Assembly: GCF_004027225.2 (NCBI RefSeq)
Contig: NC_044284.2
Coordinates: 42,642,420 to 42,706,419 of the forward strand
Reading direction: 5' to 3'
DNA length: 64,000 nt
Source: Strigops habroptila
Lineage: Eukaryota; Chordata; Aves; Psittaciformes; Psittacidae
This document shows, piece by piece, positions 32,031 to 46,300 of this stretch. Position 1 is the first letter of the stretch; each line of letters opens with the position of its first letter. The translations under genes were made by a program, and so were the position numbers. The notes under the pieces are model-generated. The model ran no database searches, was not told the origin of the DNA, and worked only from the letters and a program-made list of their open reading frames with translations.

Positions 32031-35000
32031 ATCTTCCTCCTGATGCTGCTTCAGAGCTAGAGAGTCCCTGAGAAGACTCACTGCCCAGGGGTTGCTGATG
32101 TTAAAGCTGGAGCTCCCTTCACACAGCTAGTGAAGTGCAACAGGGACTACCAGGCTGAGTGCCCCAGGAGCCAAAATGCCCATTGCCCTCCCTGCATGCC
32201 TGCGAGGGAGGACACACAGACACCAGGTTACATGTTCAGGGCCAAACAGTCAGTCAATAGCAGAGCAGGGACTTGAAGCTGGGTTTCTCAAGGCTAACTG
32301 ATGGACTGACCCAACCCCACCTGTCTGCCGCAGGGTGGCACTGGCCTGAGGCAGAACAGTCACCAAAAGCAAGGTGGCCTTATGATTCCCTGGAGATGGA
32401 AAGGCTCTACTGCATCAGCCCTTCTCCACCCAGCCCTGCCCTTTCTCACTGCTGTCTCTTGTAAAGCAATAACTACAGACACCAGGCTAATGAAATTAGC
32501 CCCAGAGCCCCATTGGGCTAATGCTATTACCAGCAGCAGCATATTCAAACAGCAGCACCACAAACACACCTGCAGTAACACAGCCTGCCTTCTCCTTCTC
32601 CCCAGGCCTTCCCCATCTCTACCTGAGCCCTGCAGCTGCCACCCAATGTGGGTCCCCTCCCCAGGGTCTGGAGGGCATGGGCCACCATTCCCATCACCAG
32701 GCTGCTTCAGGGAGGGCACTGCTTACCTTGCAGAAAGCACAGTCCCATGCAGCCAAGAGCAGCTTCTGAGGGCAGATAATTCCCAGGCTGTTTGAACCCT
32801 GGGAGACCTTCAATTACCAGAACCATAATGAGGCCCTCGACACTAATCAGAGGTGTCACCAAATCCTCTTACGCCTGCATAAGCACCTCCAGCAGCTTTG
32901 CTGGTTGCAGGACCCAGCTGCTCACTCCTCCAGAGAATTATCTCCCCAGGCAGGCACCAGTGGTGGCACAAGCACATTTTGACACAGATGCAGGTAAGAC
33001 GCTGCCAGACACCAGTGCCAGATGACAGGGTGAGGAATGCATGAGCAAGGCTTCTTCCCAGCCCAGAGGGCACCTGGAGATGCACTGGAATAGACAAACA
33101 TTGCAATATTACTATAGGAGATATCTTAATGCTGATGCTGCTTATCCGAGATGCAAAGAGCAGGTTTACATCTGTCTGTTTCTGAATATGTCATCTATAC
33201 CATCAAGCCAATCTCATTCTCTGGGATGCTCCAAGAAACTTTTCAGTCCCTAATTGTGGATAGCAGGTGACCCTGTCTCACTCCGCTCCTCTGCACTGGC
33301 ACTCATTCACAGGGCAACAGGCAGCTCCCTCTACACATCCGTTCTGACTCACGCTTTCTGCTCCAACAATGCACTTTTTAATATCATGCGAGGAGCAAAA
33401 ACAACAGGTCCACTATAATGCCGAGATATCCTGAGGCAGAAAATCCATTCGGAGCCCAGCTAGAGAGAGTCAAGTCAATTAGACACTTTCTGGGGCGTCA
33501 AGCTGCCAACAATCCCAGCCTTTGTAACAGTGAAGAATCACTGCCTATGTGCTTCCCAGCAACTCCCCCTTCCAGAGCAGAAAGGTCAGCAGCAGTAGCG
33601 TCATGGAAAAGCATGCAGCAAAGTACTCCTGGGAAGGTGGAACCAAAAAAATAGCCATTTGGATACTCTGGAAAATACTGGTTTTTCCTCAAAAACATCC
33701 ATTGCTTTGGGTTGGGTTCACATGGAAATAAGCAAGCCCATAATACAGGAGATGGGTGCTACACCACATAGAGGTTTGGGCATGCATTGTATTGAGACAC
33801 AATAGTTGAGTCAACCAAGTGCTAGCTCAGGGTTTGGGAGCTCATTGCTGCCCACCTGCTTTCACCCAAGTCACTCCACCTTTTTAGCTTAGAAGGAGTA
33901 AAGGTCATAGAGACAAAAAAAGGAGCCACAATACTGCAAACTGGAAGAGTCACACATCCCTCTGCACTTCAAGATAAGCCCCTGACTTCTCTTGTCAGTG
34001 GTGCAAGGTAGCAAACTGGCCTATAAAACCCAGATTCCAGGTTGGATGAGGACCAAATGAAGCCAGAATTTCTGTGAGTAAGTGCTAAAGTCACTCAGAT
34101 CCAAAGGCAGGTCTCTGACCAAAAGGAGATTTTGGTGAGAAATGAACACTTCTTTCTTAAAGTCAGTTGATGTGTCATTTAGTGTTCAGCAAGGAGATTT
34201 CAAAGGACAGGTGAAGAAAATGTTCACTTGATACCTCCTTGATACCACCCTGCAAGCAAACTTTCCAGAGTGCCAGATGACCTACAGGGTGTCATTTAAA
34301 TGCAAGCCCCTCTTTAACCCTGCTATACACATAGTGTGAAGCTGAGATGTCTGCAAAATGCCTCAGAACAGCTAGGTTCAAAGAAAGCTACACCCTGAAG
34401 ACCAAGATTTCTTCATTTTCCCAAAAAAAAAGTTCTCAGAGAAACCTTAGAAGACACAGCCCATACAACTGCTGTGATTTTGCCATTTTTCCACAACAAT
34501 CATTTCTCAGAAGAAATATTTCAACAGAAGATTGTTCCTTGACCAGGTTAGCCCTGCATTATTGCTTGTAGGGACAGGTACTCTAAAAAGAACCAAAACA
34601 CCCACATCTCAGTTACAAAAAAACCCCTACTGATTTCAGGGCTTCTCTGACTACCCAGAAACAACCAACGCCAGTGAAACTTGGTTCCTTCACCTTTCTC
34701 TGCAGAAGTAATTTCAAAGACCCTTTCTTTTTCTTTATTTCCCTTCTGGATCTGGCTCCATTTGTCATTCTCTTTTGCTTGGAAACCTGGATTTCTGTGA
34801 GCAGACTATATTCCCCTCCTTGGCAAGGGCCTGAGCTGGGTGGCACACAGCTGATGGGGGACAGCCCAGCTACATAAGGTATCTGCTGGACCTTGCCATT
34901 GGACCTTGCATGATGGCCACCTGAGCTCAACACAGGGTGGGAAAATTCTTGTCACAGCACTGCTCTGCACAAGGCCACAAAGGGCTTTCACCTGCATCCT

Positions 35001-38000
35001 CCCATGTAAAATGCCACAGCCTGCTGTGTAGCTGGGGCTTTGCTGCTATTCACTCTCACTTTGTGCATCCCCATGTTCATGCTTTTACATTTCTTCCTGC
35101 TTCAGCAAGTGCAAAACTCCAGAGACAACCTGTCAATCTCCATCACATCCAGCTGCCTCAGATGGTCTATTTATACCAGACAGGCAAATGCAGATATCTT
35201 GGAGTTCAAGGTAACAGGGGTTATTTCTGCTCTGAGTAGCACCTTTCTCAGGGGAGGAAGGATTGGAGGCATCCAATAGAAACAGCTTCGCATCAGGGCC
35301 TAGCACTAATACCTTCATGGCTGAGGGCACAGTAGCCATCACCAGCCACAGTCCAGTCCCCAAGATCCCAGCCACAGCAGCCAGGCCCTGAAACCTCAGA
35401 AGGCTGATCTCTACCTTAAGACACCTCATCTCAGACCCCTCTGATCCTGCAGTGAGAGATGGGAGATCAGCACATACCTTTGGATTTCTAACCCATGTTC
35501 TCTCCAAGCCAGCAAGGTCACAACTTCAAGCTTGCTCACACTGCATTTCTCCACTGAGCACTGCCTGGATCAGGTGCAAGCATCTGGCTGTACACTGTCA
35601 CATTAACGCCATAGCAAGAACTCCAGCTTGCACTGAATTACTTCTGTCTCTCCTGCACTTTTATGTTTACAATGCAGTCTGCTCTCTGGCAGCCAGTATA
35701 TCTGACCCAGGAAAAATCATGCCTTATCAAGTTGGCCCATTACTATCCCTTAAAGAGATCTGAAGGAGAAGGCATTTACACCAATTAGCACTTTGCATCA
35801 CATGGCTGAGCTTTTGATCTGGACCAAGGGCCTAAAAGTCACATCTATCATATTGCTAAGCAGCAGCTTCAGTCAGCACTTCTCAGCCAGTCTTCATAGT
35901 TTAGTTCTTGCTCCAGTCAACGAGGCATTTTCTATAAGCCATAGTGCAATGGTGGGGCTGCTGCCTAGGATGCTTGCAGCTCCTCAGGACCAGGCAGTTC
36001 ACCTCAATCCCACCTCCACTTCACTTCTGCAGAGACCACTGGCTCATTAACCCTTTTTTAGTAGATTTCGGCCTGTCCATTAGGCAAGAGAGAAAGGAAA
36101 GAAAATCCTAGCAAGGAAAGCAGTAAAGGAAATCAAATACTGCTAAAACCAAAGGGTGTCTGCATGAAAGTTGGAGAGACAGGTTTCTCAGTGCTTTGCT
36201 GTCTCTGATGCACGAAGACCTTATGTGTTTCTGCAATGCCATGATCTTCCTGGGGATGGCTCTCCTGAGTTTCAAGCAAGTCTTGGAACAAATACAGCAA
36301 CCCTGGGCTAGCACTATTAATACAGCACCCGGCACACTGCAAGCCTCCAGCTCATACCTATAACACCTCTGAGTCACCGGGGGAGGATGTGGAAAACACA
36401 CACAAAAAACCCCGAACAATAAACCAGACCACATCTTTGCCCAGAGATACTCGCTGTTTGATGCTATGCTGCACAAACTTACCTATACAGCCTCTCCACA
36501 AATACCAGATCCAGAGAAACAGCCTAGGCATGGCAGCTGGAAGAAATGAAGCACAATCAAGTCTTGCTGCCCAAGCATGAGGTACATAATGTATTTAAGA
36601 TGACCTGAAGCCCAAAGATACCCTTCATCAATGATCTGTAAAAAAAAGCAGAAGGGGGATACAAAGACCTTACCTCAGCCCTCACTGCCTCTGCCTCCAC
36701 TGGTGGTTCAGACAACTCCACTCTTTTTATGTCCCCTAAGCCATGCAGACTTCCGCGTCACAGAAAACAAACAGGTTCATTTTGTGATCATCTCTTTATA
36801 GATCCAACCAACATCAGTTCAAGACTCTGCCAGCCTGGTTTGTTTGACCTTCAGGGGACGGAACCATCTCTTTGCCTTGTCCGGAGAGGTACATCTCTCT
36901 CATCTGTTATAGCAGCTGTCCTTCCCCTGAGACTCACCTTCCAGTGGCAGATGAAGGGAGACAAACACAACATCAAACTCAGCCAAAATGTTTTCCCGTG
37001 AGATCAGTTTCTCTCAGTGCTTCCCTACAGAAACTATTTAAAACCCTTCGCCTCCCTGGGCAGCCTAGGAGCAGGTAAGGAGTCAGCTACTGTGAGCATC
37101 CCTTTCCTCATCAATGACCTCCACTGCCTTTCAAACATACCATCCTCTCAAAAGCCACATGCTCCCCTGTACCAAATGGAAAATCCACTGGTATTTAAAG
37201 CCATGGGAGCATGACAAAATTCCCTGTGTCCAAAAGAAAGGAACAGCCTTAGATCAAGACAAGCACTGACCCACCACACAGAGCCAAGACAGCACAGCAG
37301 TGAGGAGCAAGCACGTGAAGAATTTGCAGGAATGTGGAATGACATTTGCTGGCACTGTCAAATATCTCCTCTCTGCCCCCCCAGTAGAAAGGGAGAGAAA
37401 GAAGTGAGCACCTGCCCACATGTTTTGGCCCTGTCCTTTCGAGCCTCTGAGCAGAAGGAGCAGCCTCTGCACAGCAGAAGCATAGACCTGGGATGACATG
37501 GGCACAGCAATACATGCTTGAATACTGGCACTGTGCTGATGTACACTGACTTAAGTCAGCTTATTAAAGAAATCCCTGAAGATCCCAGGGCAGCTTCTCC
37601 AACATAGAGCTGTCTGCTCTCCTAGCTAGACGTAACCCAGTTGCAAAATTTGAGCTCAGTCCCTTTTCAGGTCTTAAACTTTCCAGACCAGCAGCACAGC
37701 CCCAAAAGCTAATCTACACCAGGAAATTCACCAGGGCATGATCCAGCATCCTGCTGGTTAAAAACACAGTGCCTGGCACTGTCCATCAGATGGTTCCCAA
37801 GCACATTTTGGGAATCAGCACAGGTCAAGGAAACTCTGTTCCTTGACCTGTTCCTGCAGGAAACTCTGGACATTGAAGAGCCAAGCCATATCCCCATCAG
37901 TCTTCCCCAGCTTATTTCATTAATAAGGCTTTTTAATCATAACTATCTGCTAAATTCTGTGGTCCTGGAGCCTAAAATCCAGGGCAGCAAAGACCAAACA

Positions 38001-39603
38001 CTTCAAGCATCACAAAAATTGTGCAAGACACATCCCTCAGTGCCCCAAGTATTTCTTTGAATCCCCCTGGGCATCTGTGGCAGGTGGGAAAGCCTTCCAG
38101 GAAGGCTGCTCCCCCAAGATACAGGCTACTTCAGGCTCTCACAAGCAGAGAGGACCCAGGAGATATGTTTACATGCCATACTTTGGCACGCATAACCTCT
38201 AACCTAGGATGACACAGCAGCAAGGGAAGATGGGTATTGATGAATACTCCAGTTGATGAATACTTGCTCAGGTGAAACAGAGGAGCTAAAAGAGTCAATC
38301 AGCTGTCACCAATGGATACAGCTCTCTGACAAACAAAACCATCCAATTTGCAATACCCAAGAGCTGTCCCAGTGCATCTTTTTGGCTGGAAACCAAGCTA
38401 TTGGTGCAGACTGGCTCCCAAAATCCTGAGCAAGCAGACCCAAACCCAGCATCTTTGTCCAGGCTCTCCACCTTTCCCGGTCCTCCAGGAAGGTGCACCT
38501 TTCTGTGCAGTCCTATCACCTCCAGGCAAGAATGTCCCAAAACCTCCCCATCATCTGTAACTCTCCTTGGAGAAAAGCCTTGCTCACGTCTCTGCTGAGC
38601 ACCTTGCACAGCCATCCCCTTGGAAAAGCTTCATTCCTGGCCTTTGTAACAAGTCAGCAATAAGAAAAAGGTCATTTACATCCACCACGATGTATATGCA
38701 GTGAACATGGCAAGGGCTGCCAGAGAATAACGGGGCAAGGGCCAGCCAGTGCTCTGCAGGGATGTCTGTGCAGATGTCACTACAGATTTTGGGGGCAGCT
38801 GGTCCTGGACCTGCATAGTTATCACTGATGGAAGATGCTGAACAGTTCAGGGTGGAGGCTGCCAGGAGGTACCTGCTGGAGGGAGGACACTCTAGCACAC
38901 TCTGCTCCTACTTCCCCTGCAAGCATCCACCATTTGTAACATGGACCTTTGGCCTGGCTCTGCCTGGCTGCTTTTTACACCCATGGGATGCTCTCACCCA
39001 GCCTACCTGGCCCTGGCTCTGGCCTACCCCAAGTCCAAGTCTCAGCCTACACACAGGGGGAAGAAAAAAAATAGAATTTAAGAAAATCACAGACGCAGAC
39101 AGGTGTTCTGTATTACACGATTTCTTTTTATAAACTGGAACTGTTAGTTTGCTGCTGTCTTTAATACTACAGAGGAATGCATGCTTATTCAGACTGGTAA
39201 CCTAAAGTATGTTACTGACACCAGCTTTCTGACAGTTGAAGGGAACATTTGTATTACTTCTCCCAGTGGTTATCCAGAACCTTAGTGATTGAATAATAAT
39301 GCTGTCTTAACCTGTAGTTTTGACTGACTTTTCAGACCTTGAATTTTTTGAAGAAATCTGGCCCTTCAGTAAGTGAAGCCATTCACGATAGCTACAGTCG
39401 GTGTCTTGCAGCTGGCCTCCTGTCTCCAAGACTAGCAGATGTCCAGCCCTCGAGTTTGAGTCAGGTGAGTGCATATGAGGGAATCAAGGGGGAAATACAT
39501 CCATCTTTTCTGGTAGGGCATACCTGTGCATAGACATCCTTGAGATGGATTCCTTCTCAAGGAACCCCCAACATCACTTTTTGGCCTGAAGAGGAAGGCA
39601 ACG

Positions 39604-39650
39604 AGGATGCAAGGATGCAAGGATGCTTGATGCTTGATGTGATGTGATCA
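39604..39650 (+). repeat. Degenerate short tandem repeat, GATGCAAG and GATGCTT units
   Basis: Three copies of GGATGCAA-type units run into two GATGCTT units and then GATGT-GATGT. This is a small imperfect minisatellite of about 47 bp. Confidence 0.75.
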
Positions 39651-42600
39651 CTCCCTGCCATCCCAGGTTCTAAAGGGTTTTTGGCTCCCCATCCACCTGC
39701 CCCATCCCCAGCTGAGCAAGCCCAGCCACCCTCAGGGCACCTGCAGCCCTGCGCGTGCAGCCACAGACAGATGTCTCCCCAGCCAGCACATCAGCCCTCT
39801 CCACAGGCTGACTCTCTGCACAAGCTATCTGTCAGGGCAGGGATCATCGCCCAGCTCAGAAACAGGGCTGAGCTCTTCCCAGCTCCCTCCACACCATGGG
39901 TCAGCAGAGCTCAGATCCACATGTGTGATGTGGGGACAAGGCTGACCAGGGCTTCCGAGTGGGACAGGCAGTTTTGCATCTCAAGTGCCCAAGGTGCAAC
40001 TGTACAGGAGTCTGTGCTGCCCAGGTGGTGACCTGCCAGGGGACAGGTCCACAAATGCACCCCCTTCTCCCTCAGCAGGGCTCAGGGCCCTGTTTCCCCA
40101 CGCAGAGCATTTGGAGAGGGAAATATTCACTGTATTCTGTGGCTATATAACCCTAAGAAAACCCATCCTAAAGGATGTGGCAGGCCCAGCCTGCCTGCAA
40201 GCTGCCATCTCCCAAATGCAACCCCATTGCCTGGCTTGAAAACCTTCCCCGAGCACCCTGCTGTCCCCTCCTCGCCTTGTGTATGCCTTTAACAGTTTGC
40301 TGGATTACCCATTGCAACAAAAATAACAAAGCTACAAAAGGGCAAACAAACGCCATATTGTGCAGCAATTAGTGCTAAACAGGGGAAAGGAGAGCAGGGA
40401 ATAAATGGACAATGGGGAGGGCAGGGACATGGCAGTCTGGACCGGGCAGGCTGAGCACAAACTGTCCTCAGGAGGCCGAGTCTGAGCCAGGGAGCAGTGG
40501 GCTGTATGTAAGGAAATGCAGGAAGATGAAAAGGAGTATTTAAACAAGAACTGGGCAGTTCCCACAGGGCCTCCCTGTCTGTTTGGCTTCATCACAGAGC
40601 GTCCAGGGAAGAGCAGCTCCTGCTTTCCCCCCCTCACCAAGTCCTTTCAGGTGGTGGGGGGACTCTGGCAAGCTGTGGTGTGGTCTGCTTAGAAAGGAAG
40701 GAATCCATTAATCTCCCTGGTAATTACTGCCACATATGGATTTGCACAATTACACTTTGTTAATTGGTTATTACAGGCAAACCAGACTGATTGGGCAGAA
40801 CGGCTGGGCTTTAACCCCTTCACTGCCCCCAGGGCCAGCCAGACGCAGAGGCAGCCTTCCTCCCAGAACACTGCTGTATCCTCCTGTAACCTTGCTGGCT
40901 CCTATGGCAAGGACCAGAAAGCACAGGCCCCAGCACTTAGCCCAAGCCATCTTTGCTCTGATGCCTTTCTTTCAGTTGGGGATCCCAAGGAGATGGACCC
41001 AAGGTGAAAAGAGTGAGCCTGCACCTCAAAACAGCCAAACTCCCCAGCTGATTTCATCTGCTCTGGGTTGCAGCAGACATATCACATACTCCACAGGGTG
41101 CTGAGGGACTGTAAACTCAGATCTTGTTTATTTTTAGAAGGAAACCCAGATTGCTTGTGCACTTCAACTTCGTGCCCTCGAGCCCAGCAGGGCTGCTGCC
41201 AATGACAGGAGAATCCACGCCCAAGCCTCCTTCAGTCTCTGAACACAGCTTCTCCAAGTAGATTTGCAGTGTAATAAATCTCTTCCTCAAAGCACTGAAA
41301 ACAGATGCTTTACTCTAGTAATAAATACATATATATAAATATAAATGAGTAATGTAACTCATGCCAAAAATTAGAACTAAAGCCCTTGTAAAACTCCACA
41401 CGGCATAGGACTTCTGCCAGTCACGTGTGGAGGCAGCCTGGCCTTCCCACAACACAGCCACCACCTGTGACACTCCTCACAGGTAATGGGCTATCCAGCA
41501 CCTGGCCCCAAAACGTCTTGTTCAGGATCCAACAACATTTCTGGAGAAAGCGCAGAAGAGGCAAGCCACGGTGAGAGCAATTTCTGCCAGAATCATGCCA
41601 AAGGCTTCCTGTTGAAGAGCCTTAACAAGAAAGCAATCAAGAGCACTGCAGAAAACCAACAGGGAGCAGGGCCCATCTGAGGACAGAGCTGTGCCCAGCA
41701 GCCACCAACTCAAGGACAGAGCAGGCACTGACGTCCCGGCACGTCAGAGCCACCATGCTGCTGCTTGGCTTTTTCAGGGTCACACTTATGTGATGCAGGG
41801 CACAACAATGCACTGCTCCACCACACTGCCCTCCCCCCAACCCCCCAATCCTGGCACATTCAGGTTTGTTCTCATTTATTGCATTACTGCAGTTTTCCAG
41901 AGACTTCCCCTCTGCCATTACTGTCACATGTGGGTGAACCTTGAGATAACACCCTGCTCTCTGTCCTCCCTATTTCTCAAGGGCAGCCCAGCACACCTCC
42001 CTAGAGACGCACCTCCTGCTTAGCAGTAGGCTATTGCTCAGCACACGCAAGAAACTTATGGGAAGAGCAGAGCATCACATAACTGGTGAGGACTTCTAGC
42101 TCAACTCCTGAAACACCCCAGTAAGCTACTTCTCTACAGCGAGAGAAGATACATCTAACTCCAAACCCCCTTCGAGCCTCACTCTCTGAGTAAAAAAGCC
42201 CTTGGGCAGCTCGACTTGGGATTTCAGCTGAAGTGTAGATCAAGAGGAGACTCAAAAAACTTTCAAAGAACACCCCCCACCCTTTCTGCTTCTGCTATTA
42301 CTGCAATAATGCCTGCTACAGCACTCTAGGTCTAGACTAGGAGAAACCTCCTTATCAGCTAATCTAAGGGCTTTTACTGTCTCCTCTCTGCTGGAAGAAG
42401 TAGGCCCAGCAAAAAAGTCTTCTCCCTAGAATGTCACTGGAGTTACACAAAAATTGCAGTAGGATTTATTCCTGTTGTTTCAGTCACCTCTGATTTGCCA
42501 GCTCCCTGACTTCAATAAAGAAGTTTCCTTCTCATGCAAAAGCCACCCCCAAGTACCCTGTTGGAAGGGGGCCATCGCATCCATTGTAAAGGCAGCTTCT

Positions 42601-43337
42601 CCCAGCTCCCTGCAAGTGTTTCAGGTGTGCGTGAGCTTGTCTTTGAAGAAAAGGAAGGCAGGCCAGCTCTGCACCCATGAAAGGTTGCTGACCTCTCCCA
42701 TAAACCAATTGCCTCAGCAAAGTTCAGAATAAATCTTCAGAGCTGTCAAAGGGAAGATTGGGCAGAACCTGCAACTGTGCTTAAAAAGGTCAGCTGAGAA
42801 AAGTCAGGATGGGAAGGATGCTCGCTTTATTGACAGATGCAGAGCGGAAGGGGCTAACCTGTGAGTACCTGCAAGCTGGTTTTGGCAGCACATGCTAGAC
42901 TTCAACTCTGGGCTCTGTTGGCTACAGCTGGTGACAAATCCTTTGCAGATCACTTCCAGACAACAGGGTCTGGGGACTAGGGCTGAAACTCAGTCTGGAG
43001 CTGAACACCAGGCAGAGCTCTTGTGCAGCCTTCCTTTGTCCTGAGGGATGAGAGAAGGCTGGTGGGATGGATGCCTTTCTCGCTCTCATGACCCAGATCA
43101 GCTCTTTAGATCTCTGAGACTAGAACACAATTTTCTCTCTGTCCTTTACTTCCATGCACACCTATCTGATCAAGTTTCTGTAAGAAACAGGGCTGTAGGC
43201 ATCCAGGCATTTGCTGGCAGTTTCTCATGTACAAAGTGAGTCACCCCAGTAAAAAGCTAGGGAATCTTCCAGAACTGATGGAGTTTGACCCTGGGAGCAC
43301 TTTAGAGTCAGGTGTTTTGAGGGTTTGGAGTACTTAT

Positions 43338-43355
43338 AAAAAAAAAAAAAAAAAA
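43338..43355 (+). repeat. Poly(A) run of 18
   Basis: An uninterrupted A18 following TACTTAT, with no recognisable retrotransposon body to its left. Confidence 0.9.
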
Positions 43356-46300
43356 GGAATTTTTAAAACTTACAATGATTCTTCCATGTCCCAGTTATGA
43401 CATGGGTTCTGCCACAGGGGAAATGTACTAGCCATGGTCTGTGCAGCAGAGGGAAGGGCACAGAGAGAAGGAGAAAGCAACTTCACTGCAAGCCCAATCC
43501 GGAGCCAGCAAATGCTTACCTACTGCCTGTTACCTTGTCATCTCAGCATGCTGCCTACCTCTTTGCACTCAGTCAACATCTCCTGGCCTTTTGGTAGCAA
43601 TCCCTGCCCTCTCCACAGTCCCTCCAGCCGTCTGATCTGCTCAAGACAGTTGGGTTTCAATTCCAGGGTTCAGCCCCTGGTGCAAAAGTTATTTTGCATC
43701 TGACTGGATCAATTCCAGTGTTGTGCCACTGGTTTACCTGATATACAGGAATCAGACAAATAGTGTATCAGCTGATGATAATCAAACTTGATATAGATAT
43801 GGATATGTGACATATTTACTAAGAAAGCAGCCAGAGAAGCTGCTGTTTTAAACTTTATGTGACTTGGAAATATAAAAAGGTAAATATATTCCTTTTGGTC
43901 ACAATATTTCATACATATATTGCAAAGAGCTCACATTCAGAAGAGGTAGCAAAACACACTGGGACAGGTTGAAATACATTGGGTCAGGTCAAAACACAAA
44001 CTAGGTTCAAACAGATCTGAAATTAATTAGACTATTATAGCATTTTCCCACTGGAATGCTCTCTCTCTGTACATACATGCACATATTTAATATATTTGAC
44101 AAAATCAGTATTTACCCAGGGAGAGTTTTTGGAGAAACATCCCTTTAAAAAAGTATTATTCCCATGGAAAATTCTTGACTAGCTTTACATGTAACTTCCA
44201 CCTGTCTTTCATTAACTTTTATGAGCTGATCTCCAGAACTCCTCTAGCATATGCCATCACAACCCTCACCCATAAATGCAGTATCCCTTTCCACACCCTG
44301 AACACTTTTTTTCCCCTCCATTGCAGGAGGAAAGCACAGATTCACAGAAAACAGGTCTGGAAGACACCTGTCAAGCTCATCTTGACCATCTTCCTGTCCC
44401 AAATCAGACCAGAGATAAAGCTGCCACTCCTGTGAAATAGCTTGTCCCAGTGTCTGAACTGAACTTTCCCTCCTGCAGTGGAGAGAACAGCACAGTGCTA
44501 TGAGGGCTTCTTTCCAAAACCTGAGCCTGAGTTAAACTCACATAAAGGCTCCGTTCAGCTGGCACCTATTGCTATAGGAGTAGCATGCCCAGGAGGCTGG
44601 GCAACCCCCCCGGCTCTTGGCAATGGCCACAGCGGTGTCTGCCACCCCTCCACACAGCTACCCAGCCCGCAGCTGAGCCCGCACTGCTGCTCAGCACAGC
44701 CGATCTGCACAGGGTCAGGGCAAGGACTTACAGAAGTGAGGGAAGGAGCCCGTCTCCAGGGAATAAGACTGTGTGCCCGGCTGCATTTCCAACCTGTGTC
44801 CTGTCTCTTCAGCAGATTCAACCATGAAGGGAGGTTTGCGATCAGCTCTCTCAGCTGTGCTGGCCTGTTGGAGGAAGAAATGACTGTTTACATGTTACAA
44901 AGCAGCATCCTCGCAATCTGTGCTAAGTTACAAATTTACCCCCCAGACCTTGACCAGGGCTGGGGTTTCCTGTGTTTGCTGTTTGGGCTCCTGTCTCTTT
45001 GGAAAGCTGGAGATGTTGCAATGCCGAGGGGGAGGGCTGGCTGCACAGGCTGCCTGGGAAAGGCCCTGCAAGGCAAAGGAGTTGGTCTGAAATGGCTATG
45101 CTGGAAAGCATCTCTTGGGAGTGATTTCTTTTCTAATCCCAGCTCCTAAAGGAATGAAACCAAGCAAACAACTGCCCTCCTGCCTGAGCATCAGTCTTAG
45201 ATCTGCTTTCCTCCTTCTCTGTGCCAGTTGGTCTTTCTTCTCTCATCTGCAAGCCTACCCACATTCTCTTATAACAAACTTTGCTCTCAAGAAGGTGGTA
45301 GTGTTAGCCACATCACCACTGGACTCCAGTGGAGACCACACATAGCTGGATTTTGCCTCACTGAAGCCGAGTGAGGACCATGGGGCAGGTGACAAGGGAG
45401 CAATGTCCTGTATGCATTCCTGAGCAGCATCACTAGTGCTTGCAGATGACCTGGACAGGCCCTTGTCTCTAGAAGGCTTTCAGAAGACATGCAACCGGTG
45501 CTGTGACCAGTTTTTCTTGTGCTGAAGTTAGAGCCTCTGAATTTGTTCCTGAGCTTCTTTATCTCTGTCACACTCTCAAACCACGCATGAGTGTCTGCCT
45601 GTTCCTTCTCTCCATGTTTGAATTCTGCTAGTCCTGCTGAGAAAAGCTACAAGCAAACGACATTCCTCTCTCCCATCTGCACTGATAATCTCAGGATCTT
45701 GTCTCCTCTGTGTTCCCCTTCAGGCTGTGTCTACATCGTCGGGGTTGTGGAGGGCAGGATTGCTCTGACTTCTCTGCCCCATCCGGAACACTGTGTGCTG
45801 CCTGGCCCAGCACAACCGCACAAAGAATATTGCTCTGGGGTGCAAGTCAGACCTGCTAGAGGTTTTTAATCACCTCCCTCTCCCAGATTTCTCTACATCT
45901 ATACCAACAAAATATGCAGGTCTCAGGGTGGAGAGTGATTGCAAGACTTCTTCCAGAGACTTTCAGAAATTGGAGCCTTTGCGTTGCTGTAATCCCCTTA
46001 GATCAGAAGACAGAGCATTGCTAAAGCCAAGTGAGCCCACAGCCCCTTCCACACCAGTGCCAACTGCCGGCACATCTATCACCAGAGAAACAGCCGCAGG
46101 GAGTTCAGGCAGGCAGAGTAGCAGTGGTGCTGAGCTGCCAGTTTGTTTTTTCTTGCACTTTCAGGAAATTCTTAACCTGCAATTGCAACAAATTCCTCAA
46201 ATTCAAGTTCTCATGGAGCTGAAACCCTGCAGAGTAGTCTGGATTGGAGCCAGAAGGTACGAAAAGAGACATGGAAAGATGCCCTGTGGCATCAACTCTG

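Noticed and set aside
44325-44420. Sequence resembling a very old CR1 3' end (GATTCACAGAAAACAGG, then CAAGCTCATC)
   Set aside because: Only loosely similar to the CR1 tail; too diverged to call by eye.
44478-45149. 223-codon plus-strand intergenic open frame
   Set aside because: Low-complexity Pro/Gly/Cys-rich composition, no recognisable domain, overlapping frames on both strands and no splice or promoter context.
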